The notes: a model not told the origin generated them from the letters alone. Counted from the stretch's first letter, positions 7,042-15,600 are shown. The stretch: DNA of 26,443 nucleotides from Anaerolineae bacterium (GCA_023382535.1 JAHDWA010000098.1:1-26443), one strand, 5' to 3'. Program-made: numbers and translations.

Positions 7042-7067
7042 TACCCCCCAAGGGGGTGCGAAGCGCT
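7042..7067 (+). repeat. Dispersed GTACCCC-type hairpin repeat
   Basis: TTACCCCCC-AA-GGGGGTG followed by CGAAGCGC, intergenic between the FmdB-like and HNH genes. The stem could also act as a weak attenuator on the minus strand. Confidence 0.5.
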
Positions 7068-7519
7068 TACGTGAAATGCTTGCCCGGCGTAGTGCTCATC
7101 GCTTTGCGGAATGATTTACGCCGATCTTCCATCTGGAATTTCACGGCGGACAACAGCCGGCGGCCTTTGAGATGACCGTTAGGGCAGAGCTGCACCTGGT
7201 CACGCTTTTCGGCGTTGATGAATTTCTCGAACGTCGCTTCACACTCCGAACATTGGTATTGATAGAGAGCCACAGGATACTCCTCAGATTCCCCAATTGG
7301 GGAAATATATTTAGGCTCAGTATCTTTTTCTTTGGCTTCAAAAACCAGCACCAATTTCTCGGCGACCGGAACCAGGACCGGGTAAGTCGTCTCCGGCTGT
7401 TCCAGCCAAGCTAGATAAAGCGTCTCGTCGCTGAAATCATCCGTAGTCAGCTTCCCACCGCTGCACACGATCAGGTAAAAATTAAGCACCAATAACCACT
7501 CGTCCGACGGATACATCAC
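7067..7519 (-). CDS. Protein with FmdB-type zinc ribbon
   Basis: About 150 aa; the start is a GTG at 7519 or the ATG right after it at 7516, with GAGG upstream. The C-terminal part contains YQYQCSECEATFEKF and LCPNGH, the CxxC...Cx2-3(C/H) arrangement and YxYxC opening of FmdB-type zinc ribbons. Residues about 1-75 are unrecognised. The CCCCAATTGGGG palindrome at 7289-7304 lies inside the gene and is read in frame as S-P-I-G-E, just before the ribbon, as if inserted between two domains. Role unknown; such ribbons mediate protein or nucleic acid contacts. Confidence 0.65.
   Translation of the reverse strand: MMYPSDEWLLVLNFYLIVCSGGKLTTDDFSDETLYLAWLEQPETTYPVLVPVAEKLVLVFEAKEKDTEPKYISPIGESEEYPVALYQYQCSECEATFEKFINAEKRDQVQLCPNGHLKGRRLLSAVKFQMEDRRKSFRKAMSTTPGKHFT
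7289..7304. repeat. CCCCAATTGGGG palindrome, copy 2 (inside a gene)
   Basis: TTCCCCAATTGGGGAA, a 16-bp perfect palindrome within the FmdB-like gene, at the junction between its unrecognised N-terminal half and the zinc ribbon. Confidence 0.75.
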
Positions 7520-7523
7520 AGCC

Positions 7524-7688
7524 TCACTTTCCGACTATCTTGGCTTTCTCCGGGGGCAGCGCCTGGAGCAGATTGCCCAGGCTGGTCCGCAGCCCTTTGG
7601 CGGTCCCGCCGGGGACGACCTTGAGCAGATAGTACAAAAACCACGCTTGCTTACTGTTCAGCATTAAAATTATTTTGGGGAACGGCAT
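7524..7688 (-). CDS. Small basic hypothetical protein, 54 aa
   Basis: A 54-codon frame from the ATG at 7688, with GGAGGCCCT directly before it, to a TGA at 7524. The translation begins MPFPKIILMLNSKQAWFLYYLL and ends EKAKIVGK. The N-terminal half is hydrophobic and could be a short membrane or amphipathic helix. It fills the space between the 166-aa gene and the FmdB-like gene almost exactly, which supports it being real. Confidence 0.55.
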   Translation of the reverse strand: MPFPKIILMLNSKQAWFLYYLLKVVPGGTAKGLRTSLGNLLQALPPEKAKIVGK

Positions 7689-7696
7689 AGGGCCTC

Positions 7697-8197
7697 CTAA
7701 AACATCGTGAGTTGGGTCCCCTCGACTTTCTCCAACTGTCGTTCATATTTCGGCTTTGGCCGGGGGGCGTAATTCATTTTGAAACTAAAAAATTCTTCGA
7801 TTTCCGCCTCGGTGTAGTCGAGGTCGGTCCACGCGGCTTCGCGGCCTGAGCCATCCGGTTCAAAGGCCAGCCAGGCCATACAGGCCAGCCAGTGGGCGAT
7901 GAAGTGGTACACAAAGTCGTCATCTTCGCCGTCGTAGATCGGGAACTCCCAGCTATAAAAGCCGTGATTGTCTATCCAATCTATGCAGCTCGCGCCGAGA
8001 TAGGTGTCGGGGTAGTAATCCGTCGCCGGCCGGCGCTGGACTTCTTCCAGCACCTGCGCTCCCCAATCTTCAACCTGGTGATTGCGCCAGATGATCCAGC
8101 TCGTGCGCACCTCGCATTTGAGCTGGTCCAGGTTGCGATCCTTGGCCGGCATGTCCTTCCAGGCCACTTCCAGCAGTGCCTTGGTCAGCTCGTTCAT
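7697..8197 (-). CDS. Hypothetical acidic protein, 166 aa
   Basis: 166 aa from the ATG at 8197 (MNELTKALLEVAWKD), chosen because GGAGATGT sits immediately before it. Sequence is rich in Trp, Tyr and acidic residues (GFYSWEFPIYDGEDDDFVYHFIAHWLACMAWLAF). No family recognised. Its first 128 bases overlap the end of the DnaB-like frame in a different reading frame, an unusually long overlap in this block. Confidence 0.65.
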   Translation of the reverse strand: MNELTKALLEVAWKDMPAKDRNLDQLKCEVRTSWIIWRNHQVEDWGAQVLEEVQRRPATDYYPDTYLGASCIDWIDNHGFYSWEFPIYDGEDDDFVYHFIAHWLACMAWLAFEPDGSGREAAWTDLDYTEAEIEEFFSFKMNYAPRPKPKYERQLEKVEGTQLTMF

Positions 8198-9416
8198 ACA
8201 TCTCCAATTCGATACTCGCGCCGGCGGGACCATCCCGCCAGCGGGTCTGGGTCAGTAACAATCGATCCCCTTTCTTTTCACACAACCAGATCAGATCCGA
8301 TTCAACCTCCACGACCCGGTTATCCGTCAGGGGATCGAAGCGGAACACGGCCAGGAGCGGCAGCTTCAGCTCGCGGGCTAACGCCTTCAAGGCGCGGCAG
8401 GCCGAAGCCAATTCCTCGGCCCGGCTGTCATGGCGCTGCTCATTCCGCAGGAGTTGGAGATAGTTGACGATGATCAAATCCAGGCCCCACAGGTAATGGA
8501 GCCAGCGGGCTTTGCTGCGCAGCTCTGTAACTAGCAGGCCCGGCGTGTCGTCCACGTAAATTCCCAACTCGGCCAGGCGCTCGCCGGCATCGAGCAGCGC
8601 CGGCTCAAGATCGCCGATCCGCAGGCGCTGGGCATCGAGGCCGGTTTCAGCGGCCAGCAGCCGCTGCACCACCTGGTCACTCGACGACTCCAGGGAAAAC
8701 AGCGCCACCTTGCGCCCTGCCAGACCCGCGCCTTTGGCGATCCGCAGCGCCAGGGCCGTTTTGAACGTCCCCGGCTCGCCGGTGAGCAGGATGAGATCAC
8801 CCGCCTGCAAGCGGCCGCTGAGCGCATCGAGCGCCGGCAGCCCGGTCGAAAGGCCGAGGTTGGCCGGCTGCTTTCTGGCCCGGTTCAGATAGCGCCGGAT
8901 CAGCAGGCCCAGCGGCGCGACCGGCCCCAGCCGGTCCTCTTTAACCAGGGCCAGCAGGGTAGATTCGGCCAGGGCCAGGGCCTCGTCCATGACGTTGATG
9001 TTGGACCCGGCTCGGTGCGCCAGGCGCACGATCCGGCCGCAGCCGTTGATCAAGCGCCGCAGCCGGGCATATTTGCGAATGATGGCCGCGTATGTGTCCA
9101 GGTGCTCGGCTGAGATCATAGGACTATGTTCCAGTTGGATTAAGTAGGCGATCCCGCCGACATCGGCCAGGTTGCCGTTTAAACGATCGCTGAGCGTCAC
9201 CAGGTCGAGCGGCTGCTCGGCCTTCTCGGTATCAAGCATGGCTTGCCAGATGAAACTATGGCGCTCGTCGAAAAAATCAGCCGGGCGTACCAAGCGGCTG
9301 GCCCGGCTGATCGTTTTGGGTTCTTGTAAGACAGAGCCTAAAAACGCCTGTTCAGCCTCAACGTTGTGAGGGTCCTGAACTCGGATACCCCTTCGGGTAC
9401 TCCCAGGGGTCGTCAT
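8070..9416 (-). CDS. dnaB: Degenerate DnaB-like replicative helicase
   Basis: 448 aa, the length of a normal DnaB. Residues 14-110 match the DnaB N-terminal domain (PHNVEAEQAFLGSVL). Residues about 190-405 are the RecA-like motor: Walker A GEPGTFKT (213-220), FSLESSSDQVVQRLLA with the conserved Glu243, and LIIVNYLQLL at 314-323. Canonical DnaB has Asp where this protein has Asn318 in that Walker B segment. The following Gln-bearing strand (SQL in DnaB) is also lost, reading AVFRFDPLTD. So the ATPase site is altered, and this may be a loader, decoy or structural ring subunit rather than an active helicase. The last 40 residues are Gly/Gln/Ala-rich read-through over the next gene. It overlaps the 90-aa gene by 4 bases (ATGA). 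Confidence 0.8.
   Translation of the reverse strand: MTTPGSTRRGIRVQDPHNVEAEQAFLGSVLQEPKTISRASRLVRPADFFDERHSFIWQAMLDTEKAEQPLDLVTLSDRLNGNLADVGGIAYLIQLEHSPMISAEHLDTYAAIIRKYARLRRLINGCGRIVRLAHRAGSNINVMDEALALAESTLLALVKEDRLGPVAPLGLLIRRYLNRARKQPANLGLSTGLPALDALSGRLQAGDLILLTGEPGTFKTALALRIAKGAGLAGRKVALFSLESSSDQVVQRLLAAETGLDAQRLRIGDLEPALLDAGERLAELGIYVDDTPGLLVTELRSKARWLHYLWGLDLIIVNYLQLLRNEQRHDSRAEELASACRALKALARELKLPLLAVFRFDPLTDNRVVEVESDLIWLCEKKGDRLLLTQTRWRDGPAGASIELEMYERADQGTAGSGLEGHAGQGSQPGPAQMRGAHELDHLAQSPG
9385..9412 (+). repeat. Dispersed GTACCCC-type hairpin repeat at DnaB N terminus
   Basis: ATACCCC-TTC-GGGTACT followed by CCCAGGGGTC. It encodes residues 2-11 of the DnaB-like protein (TTPGSTRRGI), ahead of the conserved domain, so it looks like an insertion at the start of the gene. 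Confidence 0.5.
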
Positions 9417-9685
9417 GGGCGCTGCTCCTCATTCACGAAGTAAAAGACATCGCCTTCATCGTGGTTGGGTGAAAAGATAAAGGTGTTATGCTGAGGACAA
9501 TATTTGACCATGACGCCGTTGAAGTTGTGAATCACGACCTGACAGCCGCAGCCGAGTAAGATACGGTCTACGATGGGTTCCTCTTTTAGCCGTTTCATCT
9601 CTCTCTCAAGAGATGTGATTCGCTCGGCCAATCGTTTCGGCGTGGTCGGGTGCATCACTTTTCTTTTGGGTTCATAAGGGGGCAT
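9413..9685 (-). CDS. Hypothetical coiled-coil/cysteine protein, 90 aa
   Basis: 90 aa from the ATG at 9685, with GGAGAGAGG upstream; earlier starts lack a site. Residues 17-35 form a short coiled coil (KRLAERITSLEREMKRLKEE), followed by LLGCGCQVVIHNF and VKYCPQH, which could bind a metal. The stop overlaps the DnaB-like start as ATGA, so the two are likely co-translated. This position, just before a helicase, suggests a helper role, which is inference only. Confidence 0.65.
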   Translation of the reverse strand: MPPYEPKRKVMHPTTPKRLAERITSLEREMKRLKEEPIVDRILLGCGCQVVIHNFNGVMVKYCPQHNTFIFSPNHDEGDVFYFVNEEQRP

Positions 9686-9695
9686 AACCTCTCTC

Positions 9696-10451
9696 CTATT
9701 CCCAGGCCACAAACGACTTGAGCCGTTTGCCCTTGAGATATTCAAATTGATCTTCACTTTCCATCAGCAGCCGGACCTCTACCCGGCCGTCGTCCAAGCG
9801 CTTCCAGAAGCCAACTACCTTGTCCCAATAGAACTTGCGGGCAAAGAGCATCAGTTCCTCGTTTTCGACCTTGGGGTTGGCGACCATGCCGAGGATGTTG
9901 CGCACTTCCTCGACCTTCTGCGGCTGCTCCATGTCCTCATCTATAGCGATCTTCTTGATGATGGGCGCCACATGACCGACGCGGTTGACAGTGGTGCGCG
10001 CCTCTTGGTTGAGGCTGAGGAACCACTTTTCCACCTGGCGCTGGCTGGCGTTTTCAAAGACTTCATTCTCGACGCACCAGGGGATGATGACCTCGGCTAA
10101 ACTCCGGCAGCGGGAGATGGCCGCCGCCGAGTGGCGGATATTATGGGCGCTCATCCAGTCCTCAATGGTGTTGAAGTCGCTGAACAGGGCATTGTTGGCT
10201 ACGTCGAGCATCAGCGCCGCCTCAACCGAGTCGAGGATTTCCTTGTGCTTCTGGTTGAGCATGAGGGCCGTGCCGTAGATCATGCCGGCTTTCTTATGGG
10301 GGTCGTCGGGAATTTCTTCCGCGTGGAAATAGTTGACGTACTGCTTGGCCGCCTTGAGTGTATCCGCTTTGGCCGCCGCAACGGACTCCGTGCCGTCGCC
10401 GTTAAAGCATAGGTAATGGTCAGGCAGCTTGGGTTTCTGTTTCTTGGGCAT
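9696..10451 (-). CDS. Hypothetical helical protein, 251 aa
   Basis: 251 aa, mostly alpha-helical by pattern, with a segment DWMSAHNIRHSAAAISRCRS that could be a helix-turn-helix and a long helical middle. The C-terminal portion (GRVEVRLLMESEDQFEYLKG) looks beta-stranded. Not recognised. It sits between the RusA-like gene (32-base overlap) and the DnaB-like gene's partner, so a replication or recombination role, for instance origin or fork recognition, is plausible but unproven. Confidence 0.65.
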   Translation of the reverse strand: MPKKQKPKLPDHYLCFNGDGTESVAAAKADTLKAAKQYVNYFHAEEIPDDPHKKAGMIYGTALMLNQKHKEILDSVEAALMLDVANNALFSDFNTIEDWMSAHNIRHSAAAISRCRSLAEVIIPWCVENEVFENASQRQVEKWFLSLNQEARTTVNRVGHVAPIIKKIAIDEDMEQPQKVEEVRNILGMVANPKVENEELMLFARKFYWDKVVGFWKRLDDGRVEVRLLMESEDQFEYLKGKRLKSFVAWE

Positions 10452-10830
10452 TGATCAAAACCTCGTAGTACAAATTGCCCTGGTGCGGCGGCTGGTCGTA
10501 AGACTCCGCTTTGACCCGGGCCCGGAATGGGTAGATATCGTCATCGGTCCCCAGGCCCTCGGCGATGGCATCCTGGGCCACCTTGAGAAAATTGTCAGCA
10601 TTGGGCCGGGTGCCAGGCTGCTTGGGAAACTCGGCCGTTAGCCAGATAACGACGTGGCCGCCCGCTGGCAGGGTGATCCCCTCTTTATCGGCCCAGGTTC
10701 GGACCATCTGGGTGAGCACGATCTGCCACTTCTTAGCAACGGGCTTTTTAATCGGCTGGCCGGTGTAGCGGTGGCGGGTGTGCGAGTGGTTGACCGAGGC
10801 CTCGGGAATGTAGGGCATCGTAAAAATCAT
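10420..10830 (-). CDS. rusA: RusA-like Holliday junction resolvase
   Basis: 136 aa, close to the 120-aa length of E. coli RusA. The signature is RPNADNFLKVAQDAI followed by GLGTDDDIYPF, matching the family's D-x-D-N-x2-K...D-A-L...DDs arrangement. RusA dimers cut four-way junctions symmetrically using three conserved aspartates. Here the first is Asn (N77), while the second (D79), Lys83, D87 and the DDD cluster (96-98) remain, so activity should not be assumed. The start at 10830 has GGAGGCCT directly before it and overlaps the upstream winged-helix gene as ATGA. Confidence 0.82.
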   Translation of the reverse strand: MIFTMPYIPEASVNHSHTRHRYTGQPIKKPVAKKWQIVLTQMVRTWADKEGITLPAGGHVVIWLTAEFPKQPGTRPNADNFLKVAQDAIAEGLGTDDDIYPFRARVKAESYDQPPHQGNLYYEVLINAQETETQAA

Positions 10831-11171
10831 AGGCCTCCGTATCCCCCCTGGGGGGATTGGGCTATCCTTGGCAAGATCACATAACGGCTTTTCCAGGGGG
10901 AGCGGCCGCGCTCCAGCTTGATGGCGTGGCCGGCCTCGACCAACTCATCGAGGTGGCGCTGCACCGCCTGGCTGGAGGTAGGGGACAGCGCCGCGCCCAG
11001 CCGGATTGCTTCAGCCAGGATGGCTTTACGGGTCGGCAGCGCCGGCAGATCGGTGAAGTAATAACCGAGTTCGAGGTTGGTCAGGGCTTGCAGCACCCGT
11101 GCCTTGGTCGGGTGTTCGCGGAGCAGCTCCTCCCAGCCGGGGACATTAACAGGGTTGAGAATTGTGTCCAT
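10827..11171 (-). CDS. Winged-helix-like DNA-binding protein
   Basis: 114 aa. The region ILAEAIRLGAALSPTSSQAVQRHLDELVEAGHAIKLERGR, followed by a beta hairpin (SRYVILPR), has the pattern of a winged helix: helix, recognition helix with SSQAVQRHLDEL, then the wing. It is the first gene of the long minus-strand block and divergent from the plus-strand terminase-like gene, so it could regulate both. The ATG at 11171 has AAGGA 12 bases upstream, a loose fit. A perfect ATCCCCCC/GGGGGGAT palindrome (10841-10857) occupies its 3' end. Confidence 0.6.
   Translation of the reverse strand: MDTILNPVNVPGWEELLREHPTKARVLQALTNLELGYYFTDLPALPTRKAILAEAIRLGAALSPTSSQAVQRHLDELVEAGHAIKLERGRSPWKSRYVILPRIAQSPQGGYGGL
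10841..10857. repeat. ATCCCCCC/GGGGGGAT palindrome in the winged-helix gene end
   Basis: ATCCCCCC-T-GGGGGGAT, a 17-bp palindrome read as part of the last residues of the winged-helix protein (PQGGYGGL). It looks like a tail-less relative of the dispersed GTACCCC family. Confidence 0.4.
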
Positions 11172-11230
11172 AGGTGACTAATCCTTTCCAACTCGATTAT
11201 GACACCCTTCCTTTTCAAAATTAAGAGCCA

Positions 11231-11236
11231 TACAAT
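11231..11236 (+). promoter_or_regulatory. Possible -10 for leaderless terminase-like gene
   Basis: TACAAT lies exactly 7 bases before the ATG at 11244. This is the same spacing as TATAAT to GTG at 4508-4495, and no Shine-Dalgarno sequence is present. The -35 (TTCCTT near 11208) is poor, so the call is tentative. Confidence 0.35.
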
Positions 11237-11243
11237 GGGCAGT

Positions 11244-11804
11244 ATGGACGATCTCACGCTTACCCCCGATGGACTCCAGATTTGCCAGGACGAGTACCTG
11301 GTCAGCCAGGTGTTGGAACTGCTGTTTCACGGCAAGGATGCCAGCGGCCGCGCTCACAGCATTGAAAGCGCCTGCCGCGAGGTGGGCATCGCTAAAGCCA
11401 CCTGGTATCGCTGGGTCAAAGACGGGTCACTGGAGCCGTACAAAGCGGCGTTAGCCGCCCAGATGTCGAGCGCCATTCAAGAGGTCGTCATCCCCCGTTA
11501 CCGGGAAATCTACGAGGGCCTGGTGTCCCTGGCTTTAGGCCAGCGGCCCACCAACGCCGATCCGGGCATGGAAGTCAAAGCCGGCGATATGATCAAGGCG
11601 ATCAAACTGCTGGCGACCGTTGTCCCGGTCCAACCCCTGACCGCGCCAGCAGATCACGGTGACAAAGACGCCGAGGATTATTTAGAGGGGGCGCAGTTCA
11701 AGCAGATTTTCGTCAAGGGCGATATGAACTTTATCTACCAGGGCAACGGCCAGCCGCAGTTTGGGCAGCTTCAAGGCGGGGACGAGATTATAGATTCAGA
11801 GTAG
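11244..11804 (+). CDS. HTH protein, terminase-small-subunit-like
   Basis: 186 aa from the ATG at 11244 (MDDLTLTPDGLQICQDEYL); in-frame ATGs at 11235 and 11199 exist but none has a ribosome site. Residues about 35-70 form a homeodomain-like HTH (SIESACREVGIAKATWYRWVKDGSL), the arrangement used by phage terminase small subunits and some resolvase-like regulators. The rest has helices (YREIYEGLVSLALGQRP, DMIKAIKLLATVVPVQP) typical of small-terminase oligomerisation regions, but no large terminase gene is in the window. It stands alone on the plus strand between two minus-strand blocks and its 3' end overlaps the convergent 87-aa gene by 17 bases. Confidence 0.55.
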   Translation: MDDLTLTPDGLQICQDEYLVSQVLELLFHGKDASGRAHSIESACREVGIAKATWYRWVKDGSLEPYKAALAAQMSSAIQEVVIPRYREIYEGLVSLALGQRPTNADPGMEVKAGDMIKAIKLLATVVPVQPLTAPADHGDKDAEDYLEGAQFKQIFVKGDMNFIYQGNGQPQFGQLQGGDEIIDSE

Positions 11805-12051
11805 CGAGTGCCGCCGCAGATCGGGCCGCGAGGTCGTAAATATCCGCCTCCGGGATCACCCGGTCGGCCCGGTAGAACACCTGCCAGCCTTCCGAAGTCC
11901 ACAGGTACAGCATTGTGGAGAATTGCCCGAATCTGGCCTTGAACAATTGGCCGGCGCAGCCAAAGATCACCAGCCGTGACTCGCCCGGTGGGATTTCTTC
12001 CAGAATCTTGATGAGATTCTGGTCAACTTTGACGTGACCGTTTTCAGGCAT
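11788..12051 (-). CDS. Hypothetical protein, 87 aa
   Basis: 87 aa from the ATG at 12051, with GGAG 7 bases upstream. The translation starts MPENGHVKVDQNLIKILEEIPPGES and contains LVIFGCAGQLFKARFG, then YLWTSEGWQVFYRADRVIP, which reads like a small alpha/beta protein. Not recognised. It overlaps the preceding gene by 8 bases and is convergent with the terminase-like gene. Confidence 0.6.
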   Translation of the reverse strand: MPENGHVKVDQNLIKILEEIPPGESRLVIFGCAGQLFKARFGQFSTMLYLWTSEGWQVFYRADRVIPEADIYDLAARSAAALATLNL

Positions 12052-12382
12052 CTTGACGCTCCGCGTCCTCACCCGGCCCGACCAACTCCTCGTAGGGATT
12101 ACCGGTGAACAACCTGGCCAGCGGAAAAAATTCCACATTGCCTTGACCATCGGGGACAACCGCCACGACAACCGGGACCGGGGCCTGGGTCTGCCGGTCG
12201 CGCAGGGCCAGACCGGCCAAATGGCCGGAGCGGACTGCTCGCTCGATATTATTCAGGTGACTCTGATAGCCCGGATAGCGGGCAAAGAAGCCCTCCAGCG
12301 GTTCGCCGGCTGAGAAGGGCGGCCAAACATCTTCGGGTTGGGGCGGGATCGGCCCCTCAGTCTTTTGTTTTTTCTTCGCCAT
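12044..12382 (-). CDS. Hypothetical protein, 112 aa
   Basis: 112 aa with a basic, proline-rich N terminus (MAKKKQKTEGPIPPQPEDVW). The rest is of mixed type (LAGLALRDRQTQAPVPVVVAVVPDG). GCGAGGTAAAA precedes the ATG. No family recognised. It is the middle gene of the trio downstream of the giant methylase-helicase. Confidence 0.6.
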   Translation of the reverse strand: MAKKKQKTEGPIPPQPEDVWPPFSAGEPLEGFFARYPGYQSHLNNIERAVRSGHLAGLALRDRQTQAPVPVVVAVVPDGQGNVEFFPLARLFTGNPYEELVGPGEDAERQDA

Positions 12383-12384
12383 TT

Positions 12385-12621
12385 TTACCTCGCTCTGATT
12401 TCATAAATGTGTTCAGGTAGTCGCCTCACCGTTTCGATGAACTCGGCGACTTCATCCAGGTCAATGATGTCCTTATCCACGTCCTCAAGCTCGCCGCGAT
12501 TCAGGTCCAGCACGTAGTCGCTGGTTTCCTGCTCGTTCATCGCGTTGGTATGTTCCCGCAACCACTTTCTGGCCTCGTAGGAAAGTTCAAATTCGCCAAT
12601 GGTGATTAAGCTGTAATCCAT
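12385..12621 (-). CDS. Small acidic hypothetical protein, 78 aa
   Basis: 78 aa from the ATG at 12621, with AAAAGGAGAT just upstream; a TTG at 12639 inside the palindrome is a less likely start. The protein is very acidic (LEDVDKDIIDLDEVAEFIE). A perfect 18-bp TTTCCCCAATTGGGGAAA palindrome lies 10 to 27 bases before the start codon, overlapping the ribosome-site region, so translation or transcription may be controlled there. Confidence 0.6.
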   Translation of the reverse strand: MDYSLITIGEFELSYEARKWLREHTNAMNEQETSDYVLDLNRGELEDVDKDIIDLDEVAEFIETVRRLPEHIYEIRAR

Positions 12622-12630
12622 ACATCTCCT

Positions 12631-12648
12631 TTTCCCCAATTGGGGAAA
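12631..12648. repeat. CCCCAATTGGGG palindrome, copy 3
   Basis: TTTCCCCAATTGGGGAAA, an 18-bp perfect palindrome directly upstream of the ribosome site of the 78-aa gene and directly after the terminator hairpin of the 1724-aa gene. Confidence 0.78.
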
Positions 12649-12674
12649 GCCGGGTTGGTATTTCCAACCCGGCT
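12648..12674 (-). terminator. Hairpin after the methylase-helicase gene
   Basis: AGCCGGGTTGG and its complement form a perfect 11-bp stem with a 5-base loop, 10 bases past the stop at 12684. On the minus strand only TTTCC follows, so termination may be partial, allowing read-through into the 78-aa gene. Confidence 0.55.
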
Positions 12675-12683
12675 CTATTTGAA

Positions 12684-15600
12684 TTAGTCTACTTCTTCCT
12701 CGTACCCCTGCGGGTACTCCGAAGCGTCGTCGTCGGCATCGTCTGAAGGAATGATCTCCTCGGCTTCCTGCCCAATCTCTAAGGCTACCCGCGCCGCCTG
12801 GCGGTTTTCAGCCGCGTCGGCTTCGCCCAGCGTCTCGCGGATTTCCCGCTCGACGCCGGATAGTTCGGCCTCGATGGCGGCCAGCTCCTCGGCTTTCTCG
12901 AAGGGCTTGGCCAGGATGCGCTCTGTCTCGGCAAGCTGGCGCTCGTCATCAGCGACCATTTGCTGGTGATCGTGAATCTTCTCCGGCAGCTCGACCTCGT
13001 ACAGCCGTTTGAGGACATTGGCGTTGAGATTGGTCCGGGTTTCCTCGACGACGCGCAGATCGAACTTGACCGAAAAATCCAGGTCGTCGTTCTCAAGGTA
13101 GATTTCCTTATCCACCTTGATCTTGGGCGGCGGTGGTAGCGTGTCCGGTTTAGCTTCGGCGTCTGCACCCTCCAGGGGGGCGGCGTCAGCCGCGCCCCAG
13201 TAGTTGCGGTCCACCTTGGCCCTGACCGGCTCGGGTTTCTCCTCAACTTTGGTGCCAAGATAGAACACCTTGAGGTTATAAAGCTGCCCGATCTCTATTT
13301 TCTGGTCCAGCGTCTCGAAGTGGGGCGCGGCCAGGTCATAAAGCTGCTGGCCCAGCGTCACCGCCGCCTCGATGCCCTGCTCCTGCGCCGGCTGTAGCAG
13401 CGCCTGGTAGCGTTCCAGCTTGCCCCGGTCGCTTTCCAGCTCGCGGGTCAAGCGGGACAGGCGGCCGCGCGCCCGGTAAAGGGTGTCGTTGTACTCCCGC
13501 TTTTGAGCGGTCAGGATGCGCAGCTTTGTTTGCAACTCCACCTGGCGAATGATCGCCGGGTTGCCGGTGGCCAGGGCGGTCATTTCCCGTGCCGAGAGCA
13601 CAGCCATGCCCGGGTCCTCGATGGTGTTCACACTCAGATCATCCGAGTTGAACTGGACGATGAAGTTGTATTTACGCTCGACCGTCTGCCAGCGATACAC
13701 GTCGAAGCTGCCGCCCATGACATAGCGGTAGATGCTGATTTGAGGGCAGAGATTGCCCTGCCGCCAGATGCGGCCATCCCGTTGTTCCAGCCAGGCCGGT
13801 TTCCAGGGGCAGTCGAGGTGATGGAGGGCCACGAGTAGGCGTTGGCAGTTGAGGCCGATGCCCATGATTTCGGTATGTCCGATAGCGATTCTGATTTTGC
13901 CGGCATTGAGAGCTGTGGCCAGCCTGGCTTTCTTGTCGTCGTCGCTGTAATCCTGGGCAAAGGCGATGTGTTCGGGTTTGACGCCGCGAGCGATCAGCTT
14001 TTGCTTCAGGTCCTCATAGACGGACCACTGGCCGGGCTTGGGGGTCGAGGTGTCCAGAAAGATAAGCTGGGTTAGGGGATACCAGCCGGGCAGGTTCGGT
14101 AACTCAGCCGCGTAGGTGTCGTGGTAGATTTGGGCCACCTGGTCGGCACAGAGGTTGGCCTTGCTGCCGGCATAATCGCCGGTGATGTGGATGACCTCGC
14201 CGGTTTTCTTGCCGTTCACGTCCACCACCGGGAACTCTTTGAGCAGCCGGGCGTCGAGGCTGGCCTTATCCGCGTCGGACATGATTTTGAGGATGTTGTC
14301 CTCATGCGGGTCTTTCTGGCCCAGGTTATTGGCCCGGTTAGCCAGGGTTTCGATGATCCGCTTCAGCTCAGGATAGGGCTGGGCGTCAATGCCGATAGGC
14401 TTATCGGTCATCAGAGGCGGCCGGACAATGCCGGCTTTGTCCGCATCCATCTGGGTGTCGGCAACTTCCCACCACAGCCGCTTGAGCTGGACCAGGTTGT
14501 TGAAGCTGGCGAAGCGGGAGGCCATGCGGAAGCCGGAGCCGTCGGGCTTCATCTCCACCCCGGTGACGACCTTACCAAACGTGGCCGCCCAGGCGTCGAA
14601 GTGGTGCAGGCCCAACTCGCGCAGCCGGTCGGGCATCAGGTAGCTCATCATCACCCAGACTTCACTGATCGAGTTCTCGACCGGTGTTCCCGTAGCGAAA
14701 GCGATGAAGCCGCCTTTACCCTGAAGGTGGCGGATTTTGAGGAACATATCGAAGGCCCGGCCCGACTCGGAGCCGCCCACCCCACTAATGCGGGTCATCA
14801 CGGAGTGGAACCATAGATTCTTGTAAGCGCCGGACTCATCCACCAGCAGCGCATCCAGGCCCAGGTCCTCGAAGTAAAGGGCGTTTTCATCGTGGGCCGC
14901 GCCCTGCGCCATCGCTTTCCTGAGCTTCAGTTCCAGCCGTTTCTTGGCCTTTTCGAGTTCCTTTGTGGAGATGCGGTCGCCCCTGGCCTCGAAGATAGCT
15001 TCTTCCAGTTCGGCGATCTGGTCCCGCAGGAACTTGGCTTTGGTCGCCGGCTTGAGCGGGATTTGGTAGAAAACCGGGTGCGTGGTGATGATCACGTCGT
15101 AATCCTCGGTTGTGATCCGGGCCAACTGCCGGCGGCGGTGGTGTTGGGACTGGCCGGAGGCAATGGGCGAGATGGTCGCCAGCGGGTACGCTTCGCGGAA
15201 CGAGGCCACGAACTGGCCGAAGGTCGCTCGTTTGACCACGATGCAGATGCGCTTGCGCAGCCGGGTTTGCCGCAGCCGCATCGTTAGCCCGGTCAGGCTG
15301 TAGGTCTTGCCGAAGCCAACCGAGTGAGCCATCATCAGGGCCTGCTGCTGCAAGCCGCGCCAGATCACGTCTTTTTGAATCTGGCGCAGGATGATCTTGG
15401 GGTTCAGGCCGGGGAAGTGCAGCGGGGTTCCATCGAACTTGCGCGGCAGGGTGCTGTTGAATTTCTCGTTGTAGATCAGCACCAGCCGCTCGGTGCGCTG
15501 TTCATTCTGCCAAATCCACTTATCAAACGCCTGGCGAATTTCGTCCTGCTTGGCCCGCGCCACCAGGGTATCCTCCTGGTTGACGGTTCGGTGTTTCTTG

